From Bacteroidota bacterium (GTDB lineage: Bacteria; Bacteroidota; Bacteroidia; Chitinophagales; Saprospiraceae), in NCBI GenBank assembly GCA_020160935.1, contig JAIUPL010000027.1, positions 16,969 to 80,968 on the forward strand: a DNA stretch of 64,000 nt, read 5' to 3'. Below, piece by piece: positions 26,507 to 36,214 of this stretch. Positions within the stretch are counted from its first letter, which is position 1. Each line of letters starts with the position of its first letter. Below the pieces are notes generated by a model. The model did no database searches. It saw only the letters and a program-made list of their open reading frames with translations, and had not been told where the DNA came from. The position numbers were made by a program, and so were the translations under genes.

Positions 26507-27754
26507 GTGGACAGACCCATCAAGAAAAAAAGATTTACACCCCAACGCATAGCACTAGGACTGGGTGCACTGGCTTTTATTGCTTTTGTAGCGCACCTGT
26601 TGTTTAATGGCAATCAGAGCAGCCTGAATGTTGACCGGGAAAAAATTACGGTTTCCAAGGTGTCGCGCGGCGTTTTCGATGAGTTTATCGTAGTTACCGG
26701 TGTAGTACAGCCGCTCAAAACCTACCAACTCGACGCTATTGAAGGCGGTTATGTATCGCAAAAACTGCTCGATGGCGGCGCAACGGTAAAACAGGGCGAC
26801 CTGATTCTGAAACTGGAAAACCAGCGCCTCATGCTCGATTTTGTGAACCGGGAAACAGAGATGTACGACCTGATCAACAACCTGGAAAATACACGACTGC
26901 GCTTGCGTCAGGACAAATTTGCCCTGAAAAAGACACTTTCCGAACTCGATTTTCAGATTCGACAGGCCAAAGACGATTTTGACCGCAATGCCAGACTGTA
27001 TGGCGATAAAGTGATCAGCGAACAGGAATACACACGTTTCAAAAACACCTATGAACGCCTGGTGCAGCAACGCGATATTGAAGTGGAAAACCAGAAGTTT
27101 CAGGAAGAAAACAGCATTACGCAGATCAAACAACTGGAAGGAACACTCGACCGCACCCGCCTCAACCTGAGCATGATGAAGAAAAACCTCGAAAATCTTT
27201 CCGTCAGAGCCCCGGTTTCCGGTTTGCTGTCGCGGGTGGATGTAGAAATCGGCGCCAGTATCACGGCCGGCCAAAACATCGGCCAGATCGACGATCTCAA
27301 CGGATTTAAAATGCGAGTGGAAGTAGACGAGCACTATCTTTCGCGCATCTTCCCGGGACTGGAAGGGTCTTTTGAGTTCAATGGTGAAAATGTGGAACTC
27401 GTGGCCTCCAAAGTATACCCGGAAGTGAGCAACGGCCGCTTTCAGGTGGATATGACCTTCAAAAAAGCGCCTTCGGGTGTGCGTCGCGGACAATCGGCGC
27501 CCGTGCGGCTCCAACTGGGTAAACCCGCCGAAGCCACCTTGCTTGCCACCGGCGGTTTTTTCAGCGATACGGGCGGCAACTGGGTATACGTGGTAGATGC
27601 CTCCGGCTCCAGAGCAGAAAAACGGGATATTTCACTCGGCCGCAAAAACCCGCAGTTTTTTGAAGTGCTGAGCGGCTTGCAACCCGGAGAAGAAGTTATT
27701 ACGAGTTCGTACGAGAATTTTGGCGATAAAGATGTGCTGAATTTGCAGAATTAG
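26507..27754 (+). CDS. HlyD/RND-type membrane fusion protein of ABC exporter
   Basis: A periplasmic adaptor of about 415 residues. A membrane anchor (ALGLGALAFIAFVAHLLF) precedes the lipoyl-like half-motif GGYVSQKLLDGGATVKQGDLILKLEN, a long coiled-coil hairpin (about 100-210), and the second half VRAPVSGLLSRVDVEIGASITAGQNI. The beta-barrel and membrane-proximal domains follow. The start is probably GTG 26507 (VDRPIKKKRF); the upstream ATG at 26459 adds an unlikely leader. It heads a four-gene MacAB-like cluster: adaptor, ATPase, ATPase, permease. The substrate is not evident. Confidence 0.88.
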   Translation: MDRPIKKKRFTPQRIALGLGALAFIAFVAHLLFNGNQSSLNVDREKITVSKVSRGVFDEFIVVTGVVQPLKTYQLDAIEGGYVSQKLLDGGATVKQGDLILKLENQRLMLDFVNRETEMYDLINNLENTRLRLRQDKFALKKTLSELDFQIRQAKDDFDRNARLYGDKVISEQEYTRFKNTYERLVQQRDIEVENQKFQEENSITQIKQLEGTLDRTRLNLSMMKKNLENLSVRAPVSGLLSRVDVEIGASITAGQNIGQIDDLNGFKMRVEVDEHYLSRIFPGLEGSFEFNGENVELVASKVYPEVSNGRFQVDMTFKKAPSGVRRGQSAPVRLQLGKPAEATLLATGGFFSDTGGNWVYVVDASGSRAEKRDISLGRKNPQFFEVLSGLQPGEEVITSSYENFGDKDVLNLQN

Positions 27755-27957
27755 AGGGGTTGAAGGGTTGAGGGGTTGAGAGTTGAGGGGTTGAGATTGT
27801 AGCCCCTTGGCCTCACTGGTAGGAATGCATAACCTCTCAACCCCTCAACCCCTCAACCTCTCAACCCCTCAACCCCTCAACCTCTCAACCCCTCAACCCC
27901 TCAACCTTCTCAACCCCTCAACCCCTCAACCCTCCTCAACACTTATCAACCCACCTA
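27755..27957. repeat. inverted repeat with TTGAGGGG-type arms
   Basis: Left arm GGGTTGAGGGGTTGAGA and longer right arm of CTCAACCC words. The centre is CCTTGGCCTCACTGGTAGG then AATGCA, the apical core in degraded form. The right arm ends just before the ATPase ATG at 27960 and gives a spurious in-frame extension. Confidence 0.93.
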
Positions 27958-27959
27958 TC

Positions 27960-28637
27960 ATGATAAAGACAAGCAACCTCCACAAATTATTCACGACCGA
28001 CGAAGTGGAAACTACCGCCCTCAATGGCGTAAGCATTGAAATTCAACCCGGCGAATTTGTAGCCATGATGGGGCCTTCCGGTTGCGGCAAGTCCACATTG
28101 CTTAATATTCTCGGCTTGCTCGACAACCCCACGGAGGGCGAGTATCATTTTTTTGGCACGGAAGTCGGAAAAATGAACGAACGCAACCGAGCCAACCTGC
28201 GCAAAGGCAATATTGGCTTTGTGTTCCAGTCGTTCAACCTCATCGACGAACTGACGGTGTATGAAAACGTCGAATTACCCCTGCTCTACCTCAAAACGCC
28301 CGCTTCCGAGCGCAAAAAACTGGTAGAGGCCCAACTCGACCGCATGAACATCATGCACCGCCGCAACCACTTTCCACAGCAACTGTCGGGCGGTCAGCAG
28401 CAACGCGTAGCCATCGCGCGGGCCGTAGTAGCCAATCCGAAAGTCATCCTGGCCGACGAACCGACAGGTAACCTCGATTCCACCAACGGCCTCGAAGTGA
28501 TGAACCTGCTCACCCAACTCAACCAGGGCGGCACCACCATCGTCATGGTAACGCACTCGCCACACGATGCCGGCTTCGCACACCGTATCATCAATTTGTT
28601 TGACGGGAAGGTGGTGACGGAGAATTTTCATGTGTAG
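27960..28637 (+). CDS. ABC transporter ATPase, MacB/LolD type (first of two)
   Basis: A 225-residue ATPase. Walker A GPSGCGKST, Q-loop in FVFQSFNLID, signature LSGGQQQRVAIARA, Walker [14 protein letters not shown], and H-loop VTHSPH are all present, including the LolD/MacB-typical NLDS D-loop. It powers the permease encoded at 29904, probably as a heterodimer with the second ATPase. ATG 27960 follows the repeat; upstream in-frame codons are repeat-derived. Confidence 0.93.
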   Translation: MIKTSNLHKLFTTDEVETTALNGVSIEIQPGEFVAMMGPSGCGKSTLLNILGLLDNPTEGEYHFFGTEVGKMNERNRANLRKGNIGFVFQSFNLIDELTVYENVELPLLYLKTPASERKKLVEAQLDRMNIMHRRNHFPQQLSGGQQQRVAIARAVVANPKVILADEPTGNLDSTNGLEVMNLLTQLNQGGTTIVMVTHSPHDAGFAHRIINLFDGKVVTENFHV

Positions 28638-28917
28638 AGGTGAGAAGTGAGAAGCGAGAGGTGAGAAGTGATTTTCAAAAACAGCCGCTTTTTTGCGGGG
28701 TACGCCTGTATTAACATCTGTTATTTAGCCGTTTTTATCCAACCTGCCTGCGCAAATCGGGCGGCTGTTTTTGGGAAAATTTAGGTTGAAAAGTGTTGAT
28801 GGGTTGAGGAGTTGAGATTGTCACCCTTGGCCTCACTGGTAGGAATGCACAACTCTCAACCTCTCAACTCCTCAACCCATCCCTCATCAACCTTTATCAA
28901 CCATATCAACCTCCCAC
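28638..28917. repeat. composite repeat region between the two ATPase genes
   Basis: Three parts: a one-sided GAGAAGT heptamer run (28638-28670); an inverted repeat CAAAAACAGCCGC (28676-28688) with GCGGCTGTTTTTG (28761-28773); and a second TTGAGGGG-type palindrome (about 28785-28917) whose core CTTGGCCTCACTGGTAGG is the same as at 27755. Confidence 0.87.
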
Positions 28918-28918
28918 C

Positions 28919-29602
28919 ATGCTTGAACTCAAAAATATCGAACGATATTACCAAAATGGCGCCACCAAAACCTATGTGCTGCGCTATGTAAATGCCCATA
29001 TTGCTGAAGGAGAGTTTGTCAGCATCATGGGGCCCAGCGGTTCGGGCAAAAGCACCCTGCTGCACATCCTTGGTATGCTCGACGAGCCCACAGAAGGGGA
29101 ATACTGGTTTCTTGGCGAAGCCGTACACAAATTCAACGAACGCCGCCGCACCGAGCTGTATCAGCAGTACATCGGTTTTGTATTTCAAGCCTATCACCTG
29201 ATCGACGACCTGACGGTGTACGAAAACCTTGAAACCCCCTTGCTTTATAAAAAAGTGCCCTCAGGCGAGCGAAAAAGCCGCATCGCCGATCTGCTCGACC
29301 GTTTTAATATGGTGGCAAAAAAAGACCTGTTTCCTGCCCAACTTTCCGGCGGACAGCAGCAACTTGTAGGTATTGCACGCGCCCTGATCGGAAACCCCAA
29401 ACTCATTCTGGCCGACGAGCCTACTGGCAACCTGCAAAGCCAGCAGGCAAAGGAAATTATGGACGTTTTCAAAAAACTCAATGAAGAAGACGGCGTAACC
29501 ATCGTGCAGGTAACCCACTCCGACGCCAATGCTCAATATGGCAAACGCATCCTGCACCTGATGGATGGGCGTGTGGAAAGCGAGGAGATTGTGAAGAAGT
29601 AA
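28919..29602 (+). CDS. ABC transporter ATPase, MacB/LolD type (second of two)
   Basis: A 227-residue ATPase with Walker [10 protein letters not shown], signature [14 protein letters not shown], Walker [14 protein letters not shown] and H-loop VTHSDA. Two positions differ from the first ATPase: the D-loop reads NLQS, with Gln for the usual Asp, and the residue after the signature is Leu for Arg. The pair may therefore form an asymmetric dimer, but this is inference. Cotranscribed with its neighbours. Confidence 0.92.
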   Translation: MLELKNIERYYQNGATKTYVLRYVNAHIAEGEFVSIMGPSGSGKSTLLHILGMLDEPTEGEYWFLGEAVHKFNERRRTELYQQYIGFVFQAYHLIDDLTVYENLETPLLYKKVPSGERKSRIADLLDRFNMVAKKDLFPAQLSGGQQQLVGIARALIGNPKLILADEPTGNLQSQQAKEIMDVFKKLNEEDGVTIVQVTHSDANAQYGKRILHLMDGRVESEEIVKK

Positions 29603-29880
29603 GAACAAGAGGCAAGGGGCAAAAAGCAAGAAGCAAAAGGCAAGGGACAAGAGGCAAGGGGCAAGAGGCAAGGGACAAGAGGCAAGGGGCAAGAAGCAAA
29701 CGGGAAGGGGCAGAACCAGTCAATTGCACAAATCCATTTGTCAACCACTTTGCCCCTTGCCTTTTGCCCCTTGCCCCTTGCCTTTAGCCACTTTGCCACT
29801 TTGCCCCTTGCCCCTTGCCCCTTGCCCTTGCCTCTTGCCCCTTGCCTCTTGCCCCTTGCCTTTTAAAAAATTGCCTCTTT
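29603..29880. repeat. inverted repeat with GGCAAGA heptamer arms upstream of the permease
   Basis: Left arm of GAGGCAA/GGGGCAA/GGGACAA heptamers, a centre around CAATTGCACAAATCCATTTG, and a right arm of TTGCCCC/TTGCCTC words. It fills almost the whole 301-bp gap; no gene or promoter is seen. Confidence 0.93.
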
Positions 29881-29903
29881 AAATATTATCCACTTACGCT
29901 ACC

Positions 29904-32288
29904 ATGTTCAACAACTATCTGCTCATTGCATTCCGCAATTTGCGGAAAAACAGCACTTATACACTGCTGAATATTTTAGGGCTCGGGCTGAGTATTGCCT
30001 GTTGCATTGTCATTTTTCTGATGCTGCAGTACCACCTCAGTTTTGATGCGTACCACAGCAGGGCGGATCGCACCGTACGGGTTGTTACCGACGTGCATAT
30101 GGAAAGCATCACACCTTTCCGGGGCGCGCCCAATCCGATGTCGAAAGCCCTGCGAACGGAATTTTCATTTTTGGAAAATGTGGCGATGTATGCTACCCGT
30201 GCGGAGGCTCTGATCAGTGTGCCGGGCACTTCAGGTATTCCCGACAAGTACAAGGAAGAGGACAAATTTGCTTTTGTAGAACCTGAATTGTTTGGTATTC
30301 TGGATCTTCCGCTGTTGCAGGGCGACGCCAAGGCACTTGCGGAACCCAATACAGCGCTCATTACCGAAAATCTGGCCCGCAAATACTATGGAACGATTGA
30401 TGCGGTGGGGAAAACGTTTCGATACGACAACAAGGTGGATTTTCGAGTGGCAGGTATCCTGCGCAATTTGCCCGTCAATACGGATTACAACAGCGAAATT
30501 CTGGCTTCCTGGGCTACGCGCGCTTCCATGTCGGAGTACAGCCCGTTCATGGATAACTGGGGCGGCATGAATGGCGGCACTTATTGCCTGGCAACCTTTC
30601 GCGAAGGGCACCGGCAGTCGGAACTGGAGGCTGCCATACCCGAATTCAGGAAAAAATACCGGCATCCGGAAAGTGAAATGCTGTTTTTATACAAGCCTTT
30701 GCCGCTTACCAGCATCCACCTCAATAACGATTACAACACCGGTATGATGAAGAAAAGTTACCTGTGGGCGCTGGCCCTGATCGGGTTTTTTCTGTTGATC
30801 ACGGCCTGTGTCAATTTTATCAATATGGCTACCGCGCAAGCGCTCAAACGCGCCAGAGAAGTGGGCGTGCGGAAATCGCTGGGCAGCACGCAGGGGCAAT
30901 TGTTTTGGCAGTTTATTTTTGAAACTGCCCTGATCGTAGTGGCGGCTGTCGTGATTGGATGGGTAATGGCACGGATTTTCCTTCCCTATCTGAATACCTG
31001 GACCAAGGATCAGGTTGAATGGACGGGCACGGATTTGAAGATGTTGATAGCGTTTTTACTGGCTTTGAGTGTGGTCATCATTTTCCTGGCCGGCGCCTAT
31101 CCCGGGTTGGTGCAGGCGCGTTTCAAGCCGGCGGTTTCGTTGCGCGGCCTGGCAGAAACCAAACCTGCAGGCGGCTTTTCCCTACGACGTATGCTGGTAA
31201 CCACACAATTCACCATTTCCCAGATTCTCATCATCGGAGCAGCGGTGGTGACTGCCCAGATCGAGTTTGCGCGCAATGCCGACTGGGGTTATCGCCCGGG
31301 TGTGGTGTTCACGGTGCCGGTGCCCGATACCGATCATATGAAATCCCTGAAACAAGAGATCGCCTCCATTGCAGGGGTAAAAAACGTGTCGTTGTGCTAC
31401 CAGCCGCCGGCCTCCAGTTCCAACAACCAAAACGGCGTGCAATTTGAAAACCGAAGTGCAGGCGAGCCATGGGCAGTTAATTTCAAACCTGCCGATGCCG
31501 ATTACCTCGAAACCTTTGGTCTGCAACTCGTAGCCGGCCGAAACGTGATGCCCTGCGATACGGTTCGGGAATACGTTGTAAATGAAACCTTTGTAAAAAA
31601 ACTCAACCTCGCTGGCCCGCCAGAAATTCTCAACCGCTCTGTCAATATCGATGGAATAAAAGGGACAATTGTGGGCGTGGTGCGCGATTACCACAACTGG
31701 GAATTGTCGCAGGATATTTCGGCCATCGCTTTTTCCACCCGTTCATCCTCTTATTCCAACTGCGCCATCGAACTGATGCCAGGCAATCCGGCGCCGGTGA
31801 TGGAGCAGATCAAACAGGTATGGGAGCGCAATTACCCTGAGTACTACTACGAACATACGTTTATGGATGAACGCATGGCGCAGTTCCTCGAATCGGAAAG
31901 CATCATCATGAACCTGATTCGCATTTTTGCCGGCATCGCCATCTTCATCGGCTGCCTGGGCTTGTACGGACTGGCTTCGTTTATGATTTTGCGTAAAACC
32001 AGGGAAATCGGTATTCGGAAAACACTCGGCGCCAGTGTACCCGGAATTCTGTGGCTGTTCGGACGCGAATATATTCGCCTGATTCTGGTGGCTTTTGTTA
32101 TCGCTACGCCGATGGCATGGTGGGCCATGAACGCCTGGTTGCAAGAATATGCCTATCGAACAACATTAGGTCCCGGCATCTTCGCTTTTGCGCTGGCCAT
32201 GACATTTGTAGTGGCGTTATTGACGGTGGGTATTCAGAGTGCGCAGGCGGCGCTGGCGAATCCGGTGAAGAGCCTGAATAGAGAGTGA
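29904..32288 (+). CDS. ABC transporter permease, MacB/FtsX type
   Basis: A 794-residue membrane protein with the duplicated MacB/FtsX layout common in Bacteroidota. A first helix near residues 20-40 (LLNILGLGLSIACCIVIFLML) is followed by a large MacB_PCD periplasmic domain. Helices follow around 290-410 (ALIGFFLLITACVNFINMATAQALKRAREVGVRKSLGS and later), then a second periplasmic domain and C-terminal FtsX helices around 670-780 with REIGIRKTLGA. The VGVRKSLG and IGIRKTLG words are FtsX signatures. It works with the two ATPases and the adaptor upstream. Confidence 0.92.
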   Translation: MFNNYLLIAFRNLRKNSTYTLLNILGLGLSIACCIVIFLMLQYHLSFDAYHSRADRTVRVVTDVHMESITPFRGAPNPMSKALRTEFSFLENVAMYATRAEALISVPGTSGIPDKYKEEDKFAFVEPELFGILDLPLLQGDAKALAEPNTALITENLARKYYGTIDAVGKTFRYDNKVDFRVAGILRNLPVNTDYNSEILASWATRASMSEYSPFMDNWGGMNGGTYCLATFREGHRQSELEAAIPEFRKKYRHPESEMLFLYKPLPLTSIHLNNDYNTGMMKKSYLWALALIGFFLLITACVNFINMATAQALKRAREVGVRKSLGSTQGQLFWQFIFETALIVVAAVVIGWVMARIFLPYLNTWTKDQVEWTGTDLKMLIAFLLALSVVIIFLAGAYPGLVQARFKPAVSLRGLAETKPAGGFSLRRMLVTTQFTISQILIIGAAVVTAQIEFARNADWGYRPGVVFTVPVPDTDHMKSLKQEIASIAGVKNVSLCYQPPASSSNNQNGVQFENRSAGEPWAVNFKPADADYLETFGLQLVAGRNVMPCDTVREYVVNETFVKKLNLAGPPEILNRSVNIDGIKGTIVGVVRDYHNWELSQDISAIAFSTRSSSYSNCAIELMPGNPAPVMEQIKQVWERNYPEYYYEHTFMDERMAQFLESESIIMNLIRIFAGIAIFIGCLGLYGLASFMILRKTREIGIRKTLGASVPGILWLFGREYIRLILVAFVIATPMAWWAMNAWLQEYAYRTTLGPGIFAFALAMTFVVALLTVGIQSAQAALANPVKSLNRE

Positions 32289-32492
32289 GAGATGTGAGAG
32301 GGTGAGAGCGTGAGAGATGTGAGAGCGTGAGAGTACGTAGAGTTGACCGCTTCGCCACAAAAATTGAAATTAAAAGAGCGAAGCGGTCAACTCTACGTAC
32401 TCTCACCCTCTCACATCTCTCACGCTCTCACTCTCTCACTTCTCTCACTCTCTCACTTCTCTCACGCTCTCACTTCTCTCACGCTCTATACG
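32285..32492. repeat. palindrome, GTGAGAG arms, class-2 core, convergent genes
   Basis: Arms of GTGAGAG words, junction CGTAGAGTTGACC, then GACCGCTTCGC and its mirror GCGAAGCGGTC around an AT-rich loop (CACAAAAATTGAAATTAAAA). The same core in reverse orientation occurs at 37724-37912. The right arm overlaps the stop of the 32486 gene. Confidence 0.95.
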
Positions 32493-32974
32493 ATCTCTCC
32501 ATTCGCCATGATCTCCATAAACCGCGTTTTCGAGGTCGTAGGATCAAAATGGCTGCCGCCTTCCGAGGATGTGCCTTCCCCGATGGTGATTTCGTATTCT
32601 TCGTCGATGTGGGCTACCGAGCGAAAAACGCGGTTGTCGATCACATTGGTTTGGGCAATGACCTTGCAATCAATCAGTTCCCCTTTCATGGTGAAAGTAG
32701 CCAGGTAATATTCGTAGTTGAGCAGGGTGGCTTTCCACCATACCAGCGCGATAAACTGTTCCGTGTCTTCGATGGCGAAACAGGGCACGTATTCGGTGAA
32801 TTCATCGAGCACGGCAGCGCTGGATTCAGCCGGCAGGATAAACTGTTCAATCATGGCGTCCGGCAGCGGTTCATTTTCGACGCCAAACGTATGGTGCGTG
32901 TCTTCGCCCAGCGTGACGGGCATGGGCACAGGAGGAAATTTTGCTACAAAATCAGGGAAAATAAATCGTTGCAT
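32486..32974 (-). CDS. hypothetical protein, 162 residues
   Basis: I do not recognise this family. The protein is acidic, has no signal peptide or membrane helix, and carries a repeated YEYYLATFTMKGELIDCKVIA-type strand pattern suggestive of a beta-sheet domain. It may be a small cytoplasmic protein widespread in Bacteroidota, but that is only an impression. Its end overlaps the palindrome at 32285-32492. It is not obviously linked to either neighbour. Confidence 0.6.
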   Translation of the reverse strand: MQRFIFPDFVAKFPPVPMPVTLGEDTHHTFGVENEPLPDAMIEQFILPAESSAAVLDEFTEYVPCFAIEDTEQFIALVWWKATLLNYEYYLATFTMKGELIDCKVIAQTNVIDNRVFRSVAHIDEEYEITIGEGTSSEGGSHFDPTTSKTRFMEIMANGEIV

Positions 32975-33098
32975 GTGTCGTCATTGAATCTGCAAAGGTC
33001 GTTGTTTGCAGATAAAATTAAAACGCAACAAACAGATGGAATGGGTTTGGGTTCATAAAAGGTCATTCGTGCCTGAAAAGAATTGAACGGAGGCACTC

Positions 33099-34637
33099 TT
33101 ATGGTTGCCCATTTCCCAAAAAAGATTCAAAATCATTCAATTGTGCCATCTTCAATACCCGAGGAATTTTTGCCTGCCCGTTTAGTTTTCCACGTTGTTC
33201 GAGCCATTTCAGGAATACTTCATTGGACAGCAGTCGCACACGCACTTCCTGCAAGGCATATTTCCGCTCGGTAGCATAGTCGTCGTTTAAAACACACAAT
33301 TCCTGATCGACGGCCTGTGCAAATGCCTGTGGCGTAATACCCTGATTTTCAAGGGACACATACCATTGGTGCGCCCATTTGCTGCCCAATGGCACGCCTG
33401 CAACTGTAAATTCGCGCACGCCTGCATTCAAACGTGCATTGGCTCGCCGCACGGCCTCGTTCAGGTTGTCGATAGACAAGTGTTCGCCGCACACCGTCAG
33501 GTATTGTTTGGTGCGACCGGTAAGTTGCACCTGGCAACGCTCTGTATCCGTAAATCGCAGGGTGTCGCCGAGCAAGTAGCGCCAGGCGCCAGCGCTGGTG
33601 CTGATCAGCAGCGCATAATTTTCATGAGGTTGTACTTCATCAAGGGTAAGTGCAACAGGCTGGGCGCTGCGCAGGTCGCCGTTTTCGTCAAAATTTTCAT
33701 CGTTAAACGGGACAAATTCATAAAAAACACCACAATCGGTGAGCAATTGCATGGTATTCCGCCCCGGCTGGTTTTGAAAAGCAAAAAAGCCTTCCGAGGC
33801 CATATAGGAATTGATGTATTGCACCTGCTTGCCCAGCAATTGCTCGAAATTGGCTTGATAAGGTTCGAAAAACACCCCACCGTGCACCAATACCGAGAAA
33901 TCGGGCCATATTTCATGGATGTTTTGCAAACGGTGTTTTTCCAGAATACGCTCCAGAATTAGTTGCAACCACATCGGATTGCTCACGGCAAATCCGATAT
34001 CCCAACCCGGCGCCTCCGTTGCGATGCGTTCGATGCGTTCGCTCCAGTCTGGCAAGTCGGTAATCAGTCGACCGGGCCGGTAATACGGTTCGAGCCACAA
34101 GGGGCGATTCAGCCCCAGAATACCGCTCAAATCACCCGTCCAGTGCTGCCCTTCCCTTGCAGGGCGCGTACACGAGCCCACCATCAGCATTTGTTTGGTG
34201 TACTGCCGGTTAGGTATTCCAAAGCGTCGCATATTGAAAAAAAGCCGCCGAGAGCCACGTTTCATCCCGCGTATCATGTCCTCCGTCAGGGGCAGGTATT
34301 TGGTAGCCGACTGACTCGTACCGCTCGACAGTGCGAAATAGGGCACCTGTCCCGGCCAGCAGATGTCGGGCATATCGTGCAAATGCGCCTGCGACCACCA
34401 TCGGTCGTACATACCCTGGTAGTCAGTGGCCGGCGCCTGCCGACGAAAAGCCGAGTACATATCGGGTGCATACAGCGCCTCCTGAAAACCGTAAAAACGC
34501 CCGTAAGCAGTATTTCGGGCTTTATTCAGCAGGCGAAAAAGTTGAACGTGTTGTTGCTCCACCAGGCTGAGGCGTTTTCGCTCGGCAATGGCGCCGAGGC
34601 GTGTGCCCTGGCGAATCAGGCTTCCGATAATGGACAT
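33099..34637 (-). CDS. GH3 superfamily acyl-adenylating protein
   Basis: A 512-residue protein of the GH3 (auxin-responsive promoter) fold, related to the ANL adenylating enzymes. The N-terminal part has PYFALSSGTSQSATKYLPLT, the ATP-binding loop (SSGTSxxxxK), followed by INSYMASEGFF. The C-terminal part has RYLLGDTLRF, corresponding to the GDxxR adenylate motif, and LTGRTKQYLTVCGEHLSIDNL. Plant GH3 enzymes conjugate amino acids to acyl acids; the bacterial substrate is unknown. It is monocistronic, followed by a repeat and the WYL gene upstream. Confidence 0.92.
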   Translation of the reverse strand: MSIIGSLIRQGTRLGAIAERKRLSLVEQQHVQLFRLLNKARNTAYGRFYGFQEALYAPDMYSAFRRQAPATDYQGMYDRWWSQAHLHDMPDICWPGQVPYFALSSGTSQSATKYLPLTEDMIRGMKRGSRRLFFNMRRFGIPNRQYTKQMLMVGSCTRPAREGQHWTGDLSGILGLNRPLWLEPYYRPGRLITDLPDWSERIERIATEAPGWDIGFAVSNPMWLQLILERILEKHRLQNIHEIWPDFSVLVHGGVFFEPYQANFEQLLGKQVQYINSYMASEGFFAFQNQPGRNTMQLLTDCGVFYEFVPFNDENFDENGDLRSAQPVALTLDEVQPHENYALLISTSAGAWRYLLGDTLRFTDTERCQVQLTGRTKQYLTVCGEHLSIDNLNEAVRRANARLNAGVREFTVAGVPLGSKWAHQWYVSLENQGITPQAFAQAVDQELCVLNDDYATERKYALQEVRVRLLSNEVFLKWLEQRGKLNGQAKIPRVLKMAQLNDFESFLGNGQP

Positions 34638-34739
34638 GGTGCTGTGTTTTTGGCTACCTGGCTAAAAAACACAAATGTCAAACGACCGCATCCGAAGCGT
34701 GGAAAGTGTGCGTTAAGGATGGGTGAAGTTTTGGTAAAG

Positions 34740-34990
34740 AAAGGGCAAGGGGCAAGGGGCAAGGGGCAAGAGGCAAAGGGCAAGGGGCAAAAGGCAAGAA
34801 GCAAGAGGCAAAGGGGCAAGATGCAAGACGCAAAAAGCAAAAGGCAAATTCTATCTGTAAAATTGCCCCTTGCTTTTTTGCCTCTTGCCCCTTGCCTTTT
34901 GCCCCTTGCTTCTTGCCCTTTGCCCCTTGCCCTTTGCCTCTTGCCCCTTGCCCTTTGCCTTTTGCCCTTTGCCCCTTGCCCTTTGCCCTC
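34740..34990. repeat. inverted repeat with GGCAAGG/GGCAAAA heptamer arms
   Basis: Left arm (34740-34845) and right arm (34862-34985) of GGGGCAA, GAGGCAA, AAGGCAA and AGAAGCAA words, centre AATTCTATCTGTAAAATT. It fills the gap between the WYL regulator and the GH3 gene, abuts the WYL stop, and gives long spurious ORFs on both strands. Confidence 0.93.
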
Positions 34991-35996
34991 ATCCATACAA
35001 TCCCGCCGCTTCTTCCAGCACCGCACTGATTTTTTTCACCAGAATACGCGGGCTCAAGACCTTCACTTTGGGCCCAAATCCCAGGATTTCGCGTTCCAGT
35101 TCGAAATTGAGCACCACTTCGATTTGAATGATGATCTCCTGTTCCGATTCTTTCAACACGGTTTGAGAGGCGTGCAGGGGCTTGGTGAGCAAATAAGGAA
35201 TGGTGTCGCGTCGTACGCTGAGCACTACCTTCGCGGGGTTGTCTTTTTCGGATTTGGTAACGCCGATCACATTGTCGAAATAGTGATTGAAATCGACTTC
35301 TTTGTATGTATAATACGTTTCTTTCAACAACTCTTCCAGCCCTTCGATGCGGTCGAGCGCCAGCGTAACCAGGTGGCGCTGGGCTTTGTTGCGGCAAATC
35401 ACAAACCAGCGATTGCGGTATTCTTTCAACAAATAAGGGTAATAAACGCCTTGTTTGGTACTTCTGGCACGGAAAGATCGGTAGTCGATCAGCACCGCCC
35501 GGCGGGCAGCAATGGCTTTGTACAGTGGATCGATCCAGTTCAGTCCTTTCAGCAAGGGGTTCGATTCGAACTGGATGATGTCGGGACCGTGGGTGCGGCT
35601 GCGCTGGAGTTCGTTTTCCAGTTTGGCGATCATCTCGCTCATTTCCCCAAAATGGTTAAACCCGTTCAGGTGTTTGAGGATGCCTACCACTTCGTTCATT
35701 TTTTGCAGGTCGGCCGAGGTCAGTTTGGACTGGGTAATACTGAATGTGGGGTCTTCGTAGGTGTAGTATTTTCGCTCCTGCACCACGATCGGGGCGCTGT
35801 ACAACTTGTCACTGCGCATGGTTTGCAGGTCGAGTTGGAGGGTGCGTTTGCTTACCCCGTCGCGAATACCTTCGTATTCATACAAGGCTTCGGATACCTT
35901 GTCGATCAGGTTTTCGAGCGTCCAGCGACGCCCGCGGTTGCGCAGGCATTCATCGATGGTTTTGTAGCGAATGAGGGCGAGTTTGTTTAATGCCAT
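34989..35996 (-). CDS. WYL-domain transcriptional regulator
   Basis: A 335-residue DNA-binding regulator. The N-terminal winged helix-turn-helix (MALNKLALIRYKTIDECLRN...GVSKRTLQLDLQTMR) is followed by a WYL-type domain (KAIAARRAVLIDYRSF, then LKEYRNRWFVICRN) and a C-terminal WCX-like extension. WYL domains are thought to bind nucleic acid or nucleotide ligands. It is divergent from rtcB, and two matching palindromic operators lie between them, so it very probably controls rtcB and its own gene. The motif residues read NRWFVI rather than a classical W-Y-L, as is common in this subfamily. Confidence 0.92.
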   Translation of the reverse strand: MALNKLALIRYKTIDECLRNRGRRWTLENLIDKVSEALYEYEGIRDGVSKRTLQLDLQTMRSDKLYSAPIVVQERKYYTYEDPTFSITQSKLTSADLQKMNEVVGILKHLNGFNHFGEMSEMIAKLENELQRSRTHGPDIIQFESNPLLKGLNWIDPLYKAIAARRAVLIDYRSFRARSTKQGVYYPYLLKEYRNRWFVICRNKAQRHLVTLALDRIEGLEELLKETYYTYKEVDFNHYFDNVIGVTKSEKDNPAKVVLSVRRDTIPYLLTKPLHASQTVLKESEQEIIIQIEVVLNFELEREILGFGPKVKVLSPRILVKKISAVLEEAAGLYG

Positions 35997-36093
35997 GGCA
36001 GGGTTGCGGCGAATTTATTTGGAACTTAATACCGGATGAAGCGGTTAGTCGGGTGCTGTTTGATTTTTTTGAAATCGCACAAAAGTATTTATC

Positions 36094-36112
36094 TGCGCAA
36101 TCTATTTGCGTA
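36094..36112. promoter_or_regulatory. operator A, TGCGCAA-N5-TTGCGTA
   Basis: A 19-bp dyad, TGCGCAATCTATTTGCGTA, about 100 bp upstream of the WYL start codon. The half-sites match those of operator B exactly and the spacer is again 5 bp. Probable binding site of the WYL regulator, controlling its own promoter. Confidence 0.8.
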
Positions 36113-36214
36113 ATAAACCATTTGGTGTTTTTTTCAAAAAAAATAAAAAAATATTTCAATTGAAAATCAATTGTTTAGAAACAATTTTGAAAAATTTTAT
36201 GATAAAAATTTTAC

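Noticed and set aside
33963..35990. 675-residue plus-strand ORF
   Set aside because: It runs antisense through the GH3 gene, a repeat and the WYL gene; the opposite-strand products are well-conserved families, so this is a shadow.
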